Assembly (NCBI GenBank): GCA_022813625.1
Contig: JAKLMB010000026.1
Location: 62,001 to 126,000 of the forward strand
Source: Aaosphaeria pasadenensis
Lineage: Eukaryota > Ascomycota > Dothideomycetes > Pleosporales
Direction of reading: 5' to 3'
DNA length: 64,000 nt
Position numbers and translations under genes: made by a program. A model generated the notes under the pieces. That model saw only the letters and a program-made list of their open reading frames with translations. It made no database searches and was not told the DNA's origin. Shown here piece by piece: positions 1-10,448 of this stretch. The stretch's first letter is position 1, and each line of letters begins with the position of its first letter.

Positions 1-2
1 AC

Positions 3-617
3 GGCCCTTCGGGCTACTCTGTGATTGCGGATCGTAACTATGAGGCTGGCGAGGAGGTCTACTTTTCATACGGTTCCCACACCAACGACTTTTTGCTGGT
101 CGAATACGGTTTCACCCTTCCGACCAACAAATGCGACTCTCTTCCTCTGGATCATTTGATTATTCCCAAACTATCTGCATCGCAAGTGGAAGCGCTGAAG
201 GAGGATGGATTCTATGGAAACTATACACTGACAAAAGAGGCACCGCACATATGCCACCGTGCCCAAGCGGTACTGAGGCTTATGAATCTGCCAACGAGGA
301 GGTATACCATGTTTGTGTCTGGAAATGATGATGGTGCCGCAGATCAGCATGTCATAGATGTGGCATTGGTTGCTCTGTTGACGGATTTTTCGAGAGAGAT
401 AGTCGAGACGTTGGAAGCCGTGGACAGTGTGGCAGGCGGAGTCGTGGAAGAGCAGCAAAGCCGGACCACACGGAGTTCAAAGCGCAAGTCACAGGTGTCA
501 GAGAATATGGCAACCTCAAATGCCCAAGCTGTAATGGAACAGAAGGCGACGCTATTGGAGCGATGGAAACAAATACGGGAGATTGTGAATGCTGCGCTAC
601 GGTCACTGGACGAATAG
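3..617 (+). CDS. SET-domain lysine methyltransferase, C-terminal part (5' truncated by window edge)
   Basis: The frame is open from base 3 to the stop at 615-617 and gives the last 204 residues of a larger protein, so its start lies left of the window. The first residues contain the end of a SET domain: an acidic 'AGEEV' turn followed by 'YFSYGSHTNDFLLVEYGF', the conserved tyrosine and asparagine segment that helps form the S-adenosylmethionine and lysine channel. The rest is helical and matches the substrate-binding region that follows SET in RuBisCO-LSMT/SETD-type enzymes, which methylate non-histone proteins such as ribosomal or elongation proteins in fungi. The tail (about residues 140-204) is charged with a KRK stretch. 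No intron is visible. The substrate cannot be told from this part. The family call is firm, the exact orthologue is not. Confidence 0.8.
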   Translation, partial: GPSGYSVIADRNYEAGEEVYFSYGSHTNDFLLVEYGFTLPTNKCDSLPLDHLIIPKLSASQVEALKEDGFYGNYTLTKEAPHICHRAQAVLRLMNLPTRRYTMFVSGNDDGAADQHVIDVALVALLTDFSREIVETLEAVDSVAGGVVEEQQSRTTRSSKRKSQVSENMATSNAQAVMEQKATLLERWKQIREIVNAALRSLDE

Positions 618-1346
618 CGAGCATGATTTCATAGTACCGATAGAATGGAAGTGACATCACATGTCCCGGTCGTAGATCTGCGATACTGCCATCCTAACTA
701 CACTATCATACAACGATTAGTACGATTGGCGTAATGCCTGGCAGTTATACGAATAGACGACCGCATGACAACCATCCAGGAAGCAGGCGAAAGAGTGCTC
801 TTGGCGTGGTGCAGTTTGACTGCCTTCGCACGAAATGATACTAGCGGTTGATAACCTTAGATACATACGAGGAATTGAGTGATAACGCAATTGATACAAA
901 TCTTGCGTGCTCATTAGGTTACCCGTTAGGTTTCCCCACAGGGAAAGAGGAGAGGCTCCACAAACGATGTCCGCAGCGTTCAGAGGGCGGATACTCCACA
1001 TGTCATCACCAAATGGATCTAGACGAATGTAGTATATTCATGCCGGCAATAATGGATTTGTAGCCATACACCCTTGTTCTTATACGGGCAGGCGCCATGT
1101 CTAGCAATGATGTACAAACCTTATTGAGACGTCAAATCATGATCGCTCACCCATAGGGAAATGTCATGTTAACCCTGGCTGACGCTTCCGTGCCTAGGGT
1201 GTTCTTTGGGCGCAATCTAACTCTAATCCATTGTCATGATGATCTATGGGAGAATGAAGAAATCCCTAATCCACTCGTAGCCCTCGATGCTAATGTATAC
1301 AAGTCTCGAACGTCCTCATCAAACCCCTGGCCGAGCCGCCGTTCAC
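618..1346. other. intergenic spacer between convergent genes
   Basis: About 730 bp between the SET gene and the end of MET3. It would hold both 3' untranslated regions. I see no supported coding frame, RNA gene or strong repeat. Confidence 0.6.
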
Positions 1347-3810
1347 TCACAACTGTGTCAGAAGACCCTGGGCCTCAAGCAAGAGCACGATCTGGTGCAC
1401 AGCTGTTCGCACATTTGTTTTGCTAAGATCAACGGAAAGATGTGCGTTGTTGGGTGCCTCGTACGGGTCATCAACACCAGTGAAGCCCTTGATCTCTCCG
1501 TTCCTTGCCTTTGCGTAGATACCTCTCTTGTCCGTCTTCTCGGCAAACTCCAGAGGCGTGGCGACGTGGACGAGGAAGAAACTGCCATTCTTTTCAACGG
1601 TTTCCTTGGCGTGCTGACGGGCCTCCTCAAAAGGTGCGATTGGTGCAGCGATCACGGCGGCACCAGACTTGGTGAGCTCGGAGGCAACGAAAGCAATGCG
1701 TGCAATGTTCCGGTCACGGTCTTCACGGGAGAAACCGAGCTCAGCAGAGAGTTCGTGGCGGATGGTTTCGCCAAGGAGGAGCGAGACGGAACGGCCACCC
1801 TGCTGGTTGAGAGTGACGTTGAGAGCACGCGCAATAGCGTCCTTGCCGGAGTTTTGGTAGCCAGTCAAGAAAACCGTGAAACCCTGTTTGTTTCGTGGCG
1901 GATGGGATTCTCGGAGGACGCGGACGACCTCGGGGTAGGAGAACCACTCTGGAATTTCCTGTCCTGTTCGAAGACGCTTGCGCAATTCTAAGAAAAATCG
2001 TTAGCTCGTGTCCTGTGGCGCCCCTTCCGGCTTGAAAGAATGAACGTACCAGTTCCTGAGATGTCAAGAGTTCGCACACCCTCAGCGACTTCATCCTTAG
2101 GTTTGTATTCGTCGGAATCGGGGAGATATGTCATCATCTGGAAAGGAACGACCTCAATTCCAAGCTCGTCCCTGTACTTCTCAACGGCATACTGAGCATC
2201 ATAGGGTCCGTAGAAATCCACTCCCTTGGAGTTCTTGCCAGGGCCCGCGTGATCACGGCCAACAATGAAATGCGTGGCACCGTGATTCTTGCGAATGATA
2301 GCATGCCAGATGGCCTCACGGGGACCTCCCATGCGCATAGCAAGAGGCAGAAGACCAAGAACAGCCATTCCGTTGGGGTAACGAGGGAGGAGAGCCTGGT
2401 AGACACGGACACGTGTGAAATGATCGATGTCACCGGGCTTGGTTAGTCCAACGACTGGGTGGATCAACACGTTGGCTTGACGAGCACGGGCGGCGCGGAC
2501 AGTGAGTTCTCTGTGGGCACGATGCATGGGGTTTCTCGTTTGGAAGGCGACCACTCGGGACCAGCCGAGCTTGTCGAAGTGCAAACGGAGCTCTGCGGGG
2601 GTATCTGGACACAATCAGCTGATGCTCTCTACATTAGAGGAGTATATGCAGATGTCCTACATCGAAGGGCAACATAGTCGTAGTGGTTCAAGCGATCGAT
2701 GGCCTCGACCTTGCCACCGATGTAAAACTCCTGGGCAGTGTCGAAGAGATACTTGACGGCGGGGTGCTCAGGGTCGCCTCCGAAGACCTCCTGTGCCTCC
2801 TTCTTTCTATGGGACGGTCAGTTTGGGCTTATTTTTCGACCGCAGCCATGGTTTACGTACTTGTCGGGTTGGTAGACATCCTCGACGGTGATGATGGCAA
2901 GATTTCGGTCATCGCGGAAGTCGCGGAGTGCGACACGCGCTCCAGGCTTCACGCCTAATTCTTCGATAGACTCCTTGGAAAGGTCCAGAGTGATGGGAAT
3001 ACTGAAAAGGTTGCCATCTGCAAGTCGGAGGTTGTTGACAACTCTGAAGAACGCACATTAGCTCAAGATTCGTCAAGGCAGATTGTTGGAGCGTCGCTCA
3101 CCCTTCATAATCCTTCTGGTTTAAGAAGCCTATATGGATCGCGTCGTAGTTAGTGGTGCTGTTCCTGAACTAGGAAGAATCTCCTTGCGCAAATAGATGT
3201 TGACGAAGTGATGAGAGACATGTGACGGTGCCGATGTTGGTGTTGGTGTTGGAGACATGTGCAACAATGACAAGCTGGGAGGGGAGGGGGGAATGGAGGG
3301 GGACAGGAAGATCTTCGCCCCGCCATTCATGAACTTCGTTATTCATTCCATGCATACAAGAGATGCATCCGCCCAATCAACCCTCAAAGCGGCCGCCGCC
3401 AACCATTTGACGCGCGACGCTTCTGATATGGCGCAAAAGCCCAAATGAGAGAAAAATGGAATGAAAATAAAATATAATATAATAACAAAACTTGAAACAA
3501 CATAAATTAGAAAGAAAAAAAAACTCAGACTAACCTTCCAATGGTGAGAAGCCACCATTGAGAATCAACTCCAAATCGCAGAGCTGTCGCTCGGTGAGGA
3601 CGATGGCCGGGAGACCCTCTGCCTCCTCGAACAATTGCTGACGCCTCGGGGCATCGCGTGCAATGAGATCCTTCAAAATGCCGCCTGCAGTTGTTTGTCT
3701 CGGGTCAGCCAGGATAGGACTTGCAAACGGGAACCGATTGCTGCGATTTTGTCGTGGCGCAAGGATGATTCCCAGTGCCAATGCGACTTACCATGGGGTG
3801 GATTGGCCAT
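1347..3810 (-). CDS. MET3: ATP sulfurylase (sulfate adenylyltransferase) with C-terminal APS-kinase-like regulatory domain
   Basis: Catalyses ATP + sulfate to adenosine 5'-phosphosulfate (APS) + pyrophosphate, the first step of cytosolic sulfate assimilation. Seven exons on the minus strand join in phase: 3792-3810, 3535-3684, 3102-3129, 2861-3043, 2661-2806, 2050-2604, 1347-1987, giving 573 residues, the usual fungal length. The start MANPPHGG matches fungal homologues and lies in a 19-nt first exon; the third exon is only 28 nt. Catalytic signatures are 'QTRNPMHRAH' at residues 197-206 (the HxxH that binds ATP) and 'GRDHAGPG'. The C-terminal 210 residues resemble APS kinase and carry a 'GYQNSGKD' P-loop-like motif; in fungi this domain is known to bind PAPS allosterically and not to act as a kinase. 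MET16 lies about 1.3 kb upstream on the same strand. Confidence 0.96.
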
Positions 3811-5134
3811 TGTAGGAGAGTGTGTGATTATAGGTACTCTGTATGAGTGTGAACGAAAACGACGCCTGAGCAGTCGGTTGGAACTTGAAGTCGAAGTGAA
3901 GGGAGGAGGAGGAGGAACGAAAAGAAGGGAGGGAAACGTCAAAAAGGCCAAAAAGGACTTGTTAATGGATGCGGCGCAAAGCTGGTGGTGCGTTTGCCGT
4001 CTGCCGCTGGTAGATCGGAAGCTTGAAGAGGTGTTGAGGGTAGTTGGGTAGGTAGTGGAGAATGAAATGGGCCGGTGTTAGGAGGAGTTGGTGTTTATAA
4101 AGAGATGGAATTTTTCAATATCGGAGCACGACACCAACGGCGGTACTGGTTCGTTTTTTTTTCCTTTTCTACGAGTAGACTACTATTATTGTAATGTTAT
4201 TAACTAGCTACCTAGTACAAGGCAAGGCATGGTCATTCATTCAGGTAGTTATCACATCTCCGTTGCATCGGCGGCCAGCACCCGCCCACTCACTGCCAGT
4301 CAATGTCATCAGTGACGGTCAATCACCCGGCACGACCCTACCGTCCCACTACGTTCCCCTCTGGCTGCAGGACTAGTAAACCTCGGGGCCGTTTCTTTGG
4401 TTCGCTTTTTTCTCTTGGGGGCGATTGCGCAATTGCACGAGATTTCCTTGTCACCTCCCAGCTGTCTATTCGTTCAACGGTGATGGCGCCTACGACGTAT
4501 TGTGTGACAACATACTACTCGTACCTTGTACGTACAGTACAGTACTGTATCCACGTACTCGTTGAGTGCAACTTAAAGAGCGTTCCAAGTCACTGCCAAA
4601 TAGTTGCTTATCATCAAGTCCCATAGTGTTCTCAATAATGTTTCATCATGGCTTTGAAATCCCGTTCATATTGTATTTTCAGTTTTTTCATTCATCTATT
4701 GGCCACTCCTTCTTGTCACCAACGGCCCCATCTCCAAATTCAAAGGTATAGATTCCCTTTCTTTTTTTTTCCTTTTTTTTCCACGTTATGAAGAGGGGCA
4801 TACGCAGGGGTCTTGAGAAAATAAAAAGACTCATCTGCCCATCAATGATGACAGAATGACCGACTTTTGGGGTTGTTTTCTTCCTAGTGCTGGTTTCGCC
4901 ACCATCATTGCCTGGAACAATGTGTGGTCGTCGTGATAGAAAAGAAACCAAATGATGTGTAAATACCTACCTAGGTAACTCTAACTCGTAGATAGATGGT
5001 GGGGTAAACGGGGGGGGTTCATAGTTCGATGCCCCCGTAGCCAATGCAAACCGCCCAATGACCATAACGCCAATGCTAAAGATGCTAAAATAAACCATTC
5101 ATAACCCTTCCCGATCACGACATCGCTTACCCCG
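3811..5134. promoter_or_regulatory. MET3 upstream region / MET16 downstream region
   Basis: About 1.3 kb that must hold the MET3 promoter and the 3' region of MET16. It contains a polypurine run (3899-3960 on the plus strand, so pyrimidine-rich in the MET3 sense) just upstream of the MET3 start, T-rich and A-rich runs near 4765-4790, and a TACCTAGGTA word near 4968. No convincing gene is present. A sulfur-regulator site was looked for but no full match was found. Confidence 0.5.
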
Positions 5135-6181
5135 TCACGCCTCCAATGTCGTCTTCTGGAGCGCTTGGCTCAACTCCTCCGTCTTTCGGTTCAGTTCTTG
5201 TTGGTGGAGGAATTGAGCGTAACGTGACTTGGGGTTGTGAATACCACACTCGGTCTTGTTCTTGCCCTTCCAACGTCCCGACCTCTCGTCTTCTCCTTGC
5301 GCAACCGGCTGTGTCGAGTGCCAGTCGCCAACGCTCTTGTAGCCCTTCTGGAGAAGCTCATTGGAAGGTACATCGTGTTGATTGACGTACTCTTGGACTT
5401 GCTTGAACGACCAATTGGCCAGCGGGTTCACTTTAATGAGGCCCGCATCATCAACTTCGACGATGTCGAGATCTCCCCGCTTGCCTCCCTGGCTACGTCG
5501 GCGGCCCGTCAAGACTGCGCGCACCTGGAGCTCCGAGTAGGCACGCTGAGCGGGCTCGACCTTGGCAACGAAGTCGTAAAGCTCATCGTTCGTCTCCCAG
5601 AGCTTATCACCGTGTTTGGCGGCAAATTCGTCGGCAGTCTCGGCGCCGGCGGGCTTGTAGATGTGGATTGGTGTGCCGTAGCGCTTCCGCACGCGATCGA
5701 CCAAGGCGAGCGTCTCGTCGAAGTGGTAGAGAGTATCCAGGAAGATCAAGTCGATACTCGGCTTGAGGGGACCATCGAGCTTGGAGAGCATGTCCACAGT
5801 GACGAGTCCGGTGAGGCCGAAGGCGGTTGTTTGGAATAGTCCAGGCAGTGATGTGATGCACCAGCGAAGAATGTCTGAATGCCAAGTCAGTAGATGAAGT
5901 CAAGCAGTAAGTGAGGTAGCCCAGGGTCGGATAGCAACCAAGAAGAGACACGAGAGGAGGCATGAGAGAAATGGGAGAGGAGAGGAGGGGTGAGGTATAG
6001 GTGACGTACCTTGAGGCTCGAGCTTCTGAAGTTGAGCGTTGATGTACTTCAAGTGAGGTTTGCTGAAGTAGACCTCGGGGAGACTATCCTGGCTGGATGA
6101 ACCTGAGGCGTAACCCGACTCGTTGCTGTCGATGGTGGGGGTCTCCTCGTAGGATTCCTCGTAAGTGGTAGGGGAGGCCAT
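5135..6181 (-). CDS. MET16: Phosphoadenylyl-sulfate (PAPS) reductase
   Basis: Reduces PAPS to sulfite and adenosine 3',5'-bisphosphate with thioredoxin as electron donor, the third step of sulfate assimilation. Two exons (6010-6181 and 5135-5874) split by a GTACGT..CAG intron join in phase to give 303 residues, the fungal length. The second exon opens with 'DILRWCITSLPGLFQTTAFG', the nucleotide-binding start of the PAPS reductase fold. The catalytic cysteine is in 'TECGIH' (Cys about 267). The paired cysteines that bind the iron-sulfur cluster in APS reductases are absent: the site reads 'AQRAYSEL'. This supports PAPS and not APS as substrate. The acidic, serine-rich N-terminus before the catalytic domain is longer than in yeast. 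Same strand as MET3, 1.3 kb away. Confidence 0.95.
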
Positions 6182-6972
6182 TGTGAAGAGGTGTGAGTGT
6201 GTTCTTTTTCTTGTCCCGTGTGGCAAGTAGGTTCACGGGGGGGTATAGGCACGAGCACGTAGAGTTGACTCGAAGCGGGAGATGTAGAGATTGATCAGTG
6301 GAGGGAGTTTCTTTTGATTCGATTGAGAGCTTTTCTATCCCACTCAATAGGTAGATGGGGAAAGGTAACCACACGAGAGGCTAGGTGAATGACGTTTGGA
6401 AGATTGGATTGGGGAAAAGGAAGCGAGCAGTTAATGGTGATGGGTGTGGAGGAAGAGAAGAAGGAAGAAGGGATGGGAGTAGAGAAGAATGGAAATATAT
6501 TAGCCACAACTGGGGGGGAAGACGATTGGTATGAGATAGTAATAGTAGTAGTAATAGTGGTATAGAGTGTAAGGCGACTTCGGCTGAGTAGTTGTCTTTG
6601 AAATCGAGGGCTTCTCCCCACTTCCTCGTCCTGTTTAAAGAAGTCGACTCATACGATGATTAGTTAACCAATGTGGTTAATAATTCCCATCTCGTTCTCC
6701 ACCTCTCTCTCCGGTAGATTCCATTCCATGATTTAATCTGTCCTAAACTGCTTGTTAGAAATCGCCATCTTCTCTGTCACTCGTTGGGGGGAGAGAAAAC
6801 CTTGAGAGGGAACAGACAAGGCGTGCGATGGTGCAATCCGCGCTAAGGAACCATTTGGGCCAATCACGTCGGCCCGCTAACCATTTTTCTCCGGACGGCA
6901 GTAATCATGGATTTCTAACATGACGACCACCTTACTCGTACTGTACAGTTAGGTACACAGTAGGTACCCAAG

Positions 6973-7006
6973 ACAGGTAGACAGGTAGACAGGAAGACAG
7001 GTAGAT
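6973..7006. repeat. Tandem 10-bp repeat (ACAGGTAGAC unit)
   Basis: Three and a half copies of ACAGGTAGAC, one copy with a T-to-A change (ACAGGAAGAC). Intergenic microsatellite-like array. Confidence 0.85.
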
Positions 7007-7148
7007 GCGGAGTAGACGACCGTTCTTATTCGTAGCTTAGGTAGTTGGCTAAAGGCTAACATCAATCATTATTAATTAATTGATCAATTGACTGACCTCG
7101 CGTGCTCGCCTACTGTCTATGTACAGCATGGCTATACTGTGTAGTAAT

Positions 7149-7186
7149 GCACTGCACTGCACTGCACCATATAGTGCAATGCAATA
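7149..7186. repeat. GCACT repeat with imperfect hairpin
   Basis: Nearly four copies of GCACT are followed after CATATA by GTGCAATGCAAT, which can pair imperfectly with the repeat to form a stem. Function unknown; it may be simple slippage DNA. Confidence 0.6.
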
Positions 7187-7490
7187 ATCGACCAATTCGC
7201 TAGGAACGGAACAAGTCTGGAGCTGTAAACAATATCGTACTGCCCTACTGTGTACCTAAGGCGACGGCGGGAACGAATTCGGATGAGATGATGTGGTCGA
7301 TATGGTCTTGCTTGTTCATCCCAATCCCCCCTCTTCCTTCCGTCCTGGTTTCTTTCTCATGTCCGTTCGCGTTCCCCGGACTAATTCGGTACCTCGTAAT
7401 AATGGCCTAGGTACAGGTAGTCTATTCCCCAAAGCAAGTCTTCAGGGACCCAAGTCCAAGGCAAGGCAAGTGGCGCAAGGTATTACAGTA

Positions 7491-7515
7491 CTCGTCCTCG
7501 TCCTCGTCCTCGTAG
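7491..7515. repeat. (CTCGTC)n hexamer microsatellite
   Basis: Four copies of a CTCGTC/TCGTCC hexamer in the MET16-UFL1 spacer. Confidence 0.8.
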
Positions 7516-7880
7516 GTGGAATTCCTCTCCATCTTCATGTTGGGAACGGAGCGAGCCTAGCCCTTGACGCCCACTTCATCTTGTACGTCTACGTCGCCTT
7601 TCATGAGTACATCGTCCATCTCTTGCTTCCCCTTTCAGACTTTCAGGCCATGACTAATCTCTTTATTCACACCACTGCCACACCCCATGTTTCCTCCCTC
7701 TTACCCCCACCTTTTCTTTTCTCTCCCCAGACTCCACCCCAGCGCCCAACCACCATCTTAAGGAATCAAAGACATGTACTCCGTAATTACTGGGAATAGC
7801 TCTTCTGACCCTTACCCGGATGTGAATGGGTATTTCATTCTTCTTGTTCGACCAACGACAGGCTGTAGGCACAAAGTCTA

Positions 7881-7910
7881 CTGGACTGGACTGGACTAGA
7901 CTAGACTAGG
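7881..7910. repeat. CTGGA/CTAGA pentamer repeat
   Basis: Six pentamer units that shift from CTGGA to CTAGA by a single G-to-A transition, in intergenic DNA downstream of the UFL1-like gene. Confidence 0.75.
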
Positions 7911-8519
7911 TAGATAGCTAATACTGTTGACTTTGGTTGTCATTCTCATCTACGACCTTTACCTTTCATCGTTCGCATGGCTATTCAATAGGCCATAAAG
8001 AGATCCAGGGGCTCCGCACGGTACGATCTCTGCTGTGCTGTAATCAAGAGACATGCACTAGAAGTATATACGTAGGTACAGTAGGCCAGGCTTGGGTAGA
8101 GTACCTGGGGTAAAACGGACCTAGCACATGCACGCCGGGAGCTCGAATAGCTGGCCCAGTGAACAGCCGCACGCGGACCTCGACCCCGAGACGTCGGTGG
8201 AGTAAGGTGACTAGGTGAATGGATAGAGCAGCATTGGTGTTCTGTAGTAATTCGTGCCGGCTATGGTTTTGCGGCTACTGAAGATGGTGTTGTGGCAGAA
8301 TGAGGGCGAACGTCGGAAATCAACGTGTGATGGTCTCGAAAGCGATGGATGGAGGTGTGTTGCGGGGTCACCACTTATAACATTCGCAGATCTAGCACCA
8401 ATGCGGTAAGTTACATTGGGCATAAACATACACAGCATGCATGAGTATACACTGTACACCTGTAACGCCGTGATCAAGTGTCGTTGAAAAGTCACCAAAA
8501 CCGATTGCCTCGAACTCTG

Positions 8520-10448
8520 TCATGCCGGTTCTGCTCCCACTCGACGCCTCATGCTGTCCTTTTCTACATCTCCCAGGGTGCCAGCTTTCGCCGATTCCTT
8601 CCACCCTTCCAGTTCCTCGTATTCTTCGGCACTCAGTGAAGATTTGATCTGCTTCATGATCTTTGGCGAATATTTGCCCGTTGCATAGATCAAGCCTGGT
8701 TTGTGCCTTGCAAATAATGCAAGCACTGTAATCAGGAAGAGGGTAGGTGCATCGCTCTGCTTCTGCATCCTCCGCTTCATGTCAGCGACCAACGAGCCTT
8801 TCGTCCGCTCCAATAATTCAGGCCCAATCTCTTGAGAACCTTGCTTCTTTTCAAATTTCTCCAAGGCAGCCACAAGGTCAACCAATTCCTTGCTGGCCTT
8901 TAGAGATACTTCGAGCTTCTGGAAGTTTTTCTTCGTCTTCCGACTCTGTGCCAATCCCTGTGCCTGCGCCTTGGCCCACATCTCGGGGACGAGTTCTTTT
9001 CTTATGTAGATGGCCAATAGCTCTGAAAGCTGGCCTCGAAGTTTCTCCTCCTGGACGACATCGAGCCCAGCCGCATAGTTGAGAACTCGGGCAGTAACGC
9101 GGGATGACCAGAACTCGGAGAATTCATCTTCATTGAGTGCTTCTTGTTTCGAGATCTCACCCCAGTACTGCTCCTCTGCAACGTTTCTCGATCCTTTATC
9201 CTCGGACATCGCTCTCAGAATCGGCTGATCCTGAGGTATGAGGTTAATAATGGCCGACATTTGAAACTTGATATCCTTCTCCGGCATGCCTGCCAACTGC
9301 TTCCATTGGCTCAAAGCATGCGTTTTGACGAATTCCAAAAGGACATCTCGTTCGCTACAATACCTGGCTTCCGTAATAAGGAAGGTGCCAACAACATATA
9401 GGGTAGTGCCAGAGTGTTTCTCATACAGGGCCTTGATATTTTCCTCTAATTGCCCCCGAACCTGTTCCCGGAGCCCTGCCGGAAAATTTGCCTCAAGTTG
9501 CGGCATGACATCTGCGTATCCAAGTACGCCCAAGGCTTCGGTGCATTCGACGGTGAACCTGTCCAACCAAGCCTGGGAGATTGCCACTGAGTCTTTCATG
9601 AACACGCCACCTATGTTTTGTAGGAAATCGCGCGCTTCCTGGCTACTTGCGTATATATCCTGGTACTCGTTCGCAAATGCCGTTGCGTCGAGGCATGAGA
9701 GGTCTCCGGAATGCAATGAGTCGATTTTGGCGTTCATTTTTCGCAACACCTGGTCTTTCGGAACGCATCGAATAGCGTCTGCGGTTCCACCAATATAAAA
9801 CTGATCCCCTAAACTAGTAGATTGCAGCATGCGCGTGTGGATTTCCGATACGAGAGACGCGGGAGGTGAGCCTGGAAATGAGGACGGGACTATCGTAACG
9901 GCCGAGCTGCTTTTCAAGGCCTCATCCAGTTCATTCTTGATCGTGGCCGATATACGCTCATGATAGTCTGAGCTTATCAGGTACTCATCGTGTCCATGAG
10001 ACACAACATGCGAAAGTTCGTGACAAAGTCTCAGAAAAGGCTTCAGTAACTCAATGCTCTCCACTGATATATCGAACTCTTTTGACAGGACACTCTTTTT
10101 CGCGATTTGCCGATCGATTGCGTCTTGTATGTTGGTCAGAATGGCATCCCTTCCAGCTTTGCAGACAACCTGGGCTTTATCCGCGCTCAGTAGGGCAATG
10201 GTAGGTGAGCCTCGCACTAGACTGAGAACGATATCGCTGTCTACATCTAAATCGCGAGATAAACTCGAGACAGATATTCGGTCTGGTATTGTGATGGCGA
10301 GCTTCTTAAAATGTCTGGAGGTGTGTTCCGCAGTCACGAAGCCTTGGCCAGTAAGAGAAAGCAGTAAAGACGGCAATGGTTTGGGCGCAGCAAAATTCTG
10401 GGGAGGTAATGCCCGGTAGAGTTCCTTGATTTCACCTTCGGATAACAT
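8520..10448 (-). CDS. UFL1: UFL1-like E3 UFM1-protein ligase
   Basis: A single intronless reading frame of 642 residues. The N-terminal 250 residues are a chain of small winged-helix-like helical units including 'DRISVSSLSRDLDVDSDIV' and 'KKSVLSKEFDISVESIELL', which follow the pattern of the UFL1 region that partners DDRGK1. The C-terminal segment 'DAPTLFLITVLALFARHKPG' then 'SPKIMKQIKSSLSAEEYEEL' matches the conserved UFL1 C-terminus. In animals and plants UFL1 is a scaffold-type ligase without a catalytic cysteine that attaches UFM1 to ribosomal protein uL24 at the ER surface. The protein is shorter than human UFL1 (794 residues), mostly because the basic central linker is missing. The assignment rests on my recall of family patterns, not on a search, so it is good but not certain. 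No other UFM1-pathway gene is in the window. Confidence 0.68.
   Translation of the reverse strand: MLSEGEIKELYRALPPQNFAAPKPLPSLLLSLTGQGFVTAEHTSRHFKKLAITIPDRISVSSLSRDLDVDSDIVLSLVRGSPTIALLSADKAQVVCKAGRDAILTNIQDAIDRQIAKKSVLSKEFDISVESIELLKPFLRLCHELSHVVSHGHDEYLISSDYHERISATIKNELDEALKSSSAVTIVPSSFPGSPPASLVSEIHTRMLQSTSLGDQFYIGGTADAIRCVPKDQVLRKMNAKIDSLHSGDLSCLDATAFANEYQDIYASSQEARDFLQNIGGVFMKDSVAISQAWLDRFTVECTEALGVLGYADVMPQLEANFPAGLREQVRGQLEENIKALYEKHSGTTLYVVGTFLITEARYCSERDVLLEFVKTHALSQWKQLAGMPEKDIKFQMSAIINLIPQDQPILRAMSEDKGSRNVAEEQYWGEISKQEALNEDEFSEFWSSRVTARVLNYAAGLDVVQEEKLRGQLSELLAIYIRKELVPEMWAKAQAQGLAQSRKTKKNFQKLEVSLKASKELVDLVAALEKFEKKQGSQEIGPELLERTKGSLVADMKRRMQKQSDAPTLFLITVLALFARHKPGLIYATGKYSPKIMKQIKSSLSAEEYEELEGWKESAKAGTLGDVEKDSMRRRVGAEPA

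Larger units (their letters stand above)
6182..8519. other. 2.3 kb spacer with several short tandem repeats; MET16 promoter
   Basis: No supported gene. It contains the MET16 upstream region (purine-rich on the plus strand, 6380-6620) and the 3' side of the UFL1-like gene. Repeats listed separately lie at 6973-7006, 7149-7167, 7491-7515 and 7881-7910. A 168-codon open frame at 7293-7799 has no recognisable domain and is partly repeat-encoded, so I do not call it. ACTCCGTA and CCTAGGTAC words occur near 7405 and 7770. Confidence 0.55.

Noticed and set aside
1287..1991. 234-codon open frame on the plus strand inside MET3
   Set aside because: It is antisense to the well-supported APS-kinase-like exon of MET3 and has no domain.
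4483..4492. ATGGCGCCTA as a Cys3/MetR-type (ATGRYRYCAT) sulfur-regulator site upstream of MET3
   Set aside because: Only eight of ten positions match, and the last two core bases differ; this is within chance for 1.3 kb.
7293..7799. 168-codon open frame in the MET16-UFL1 spacer
   Set aside because: Composition follows a (CTCGTC)n repeat and low-complexity sequence; no domain or splice context.
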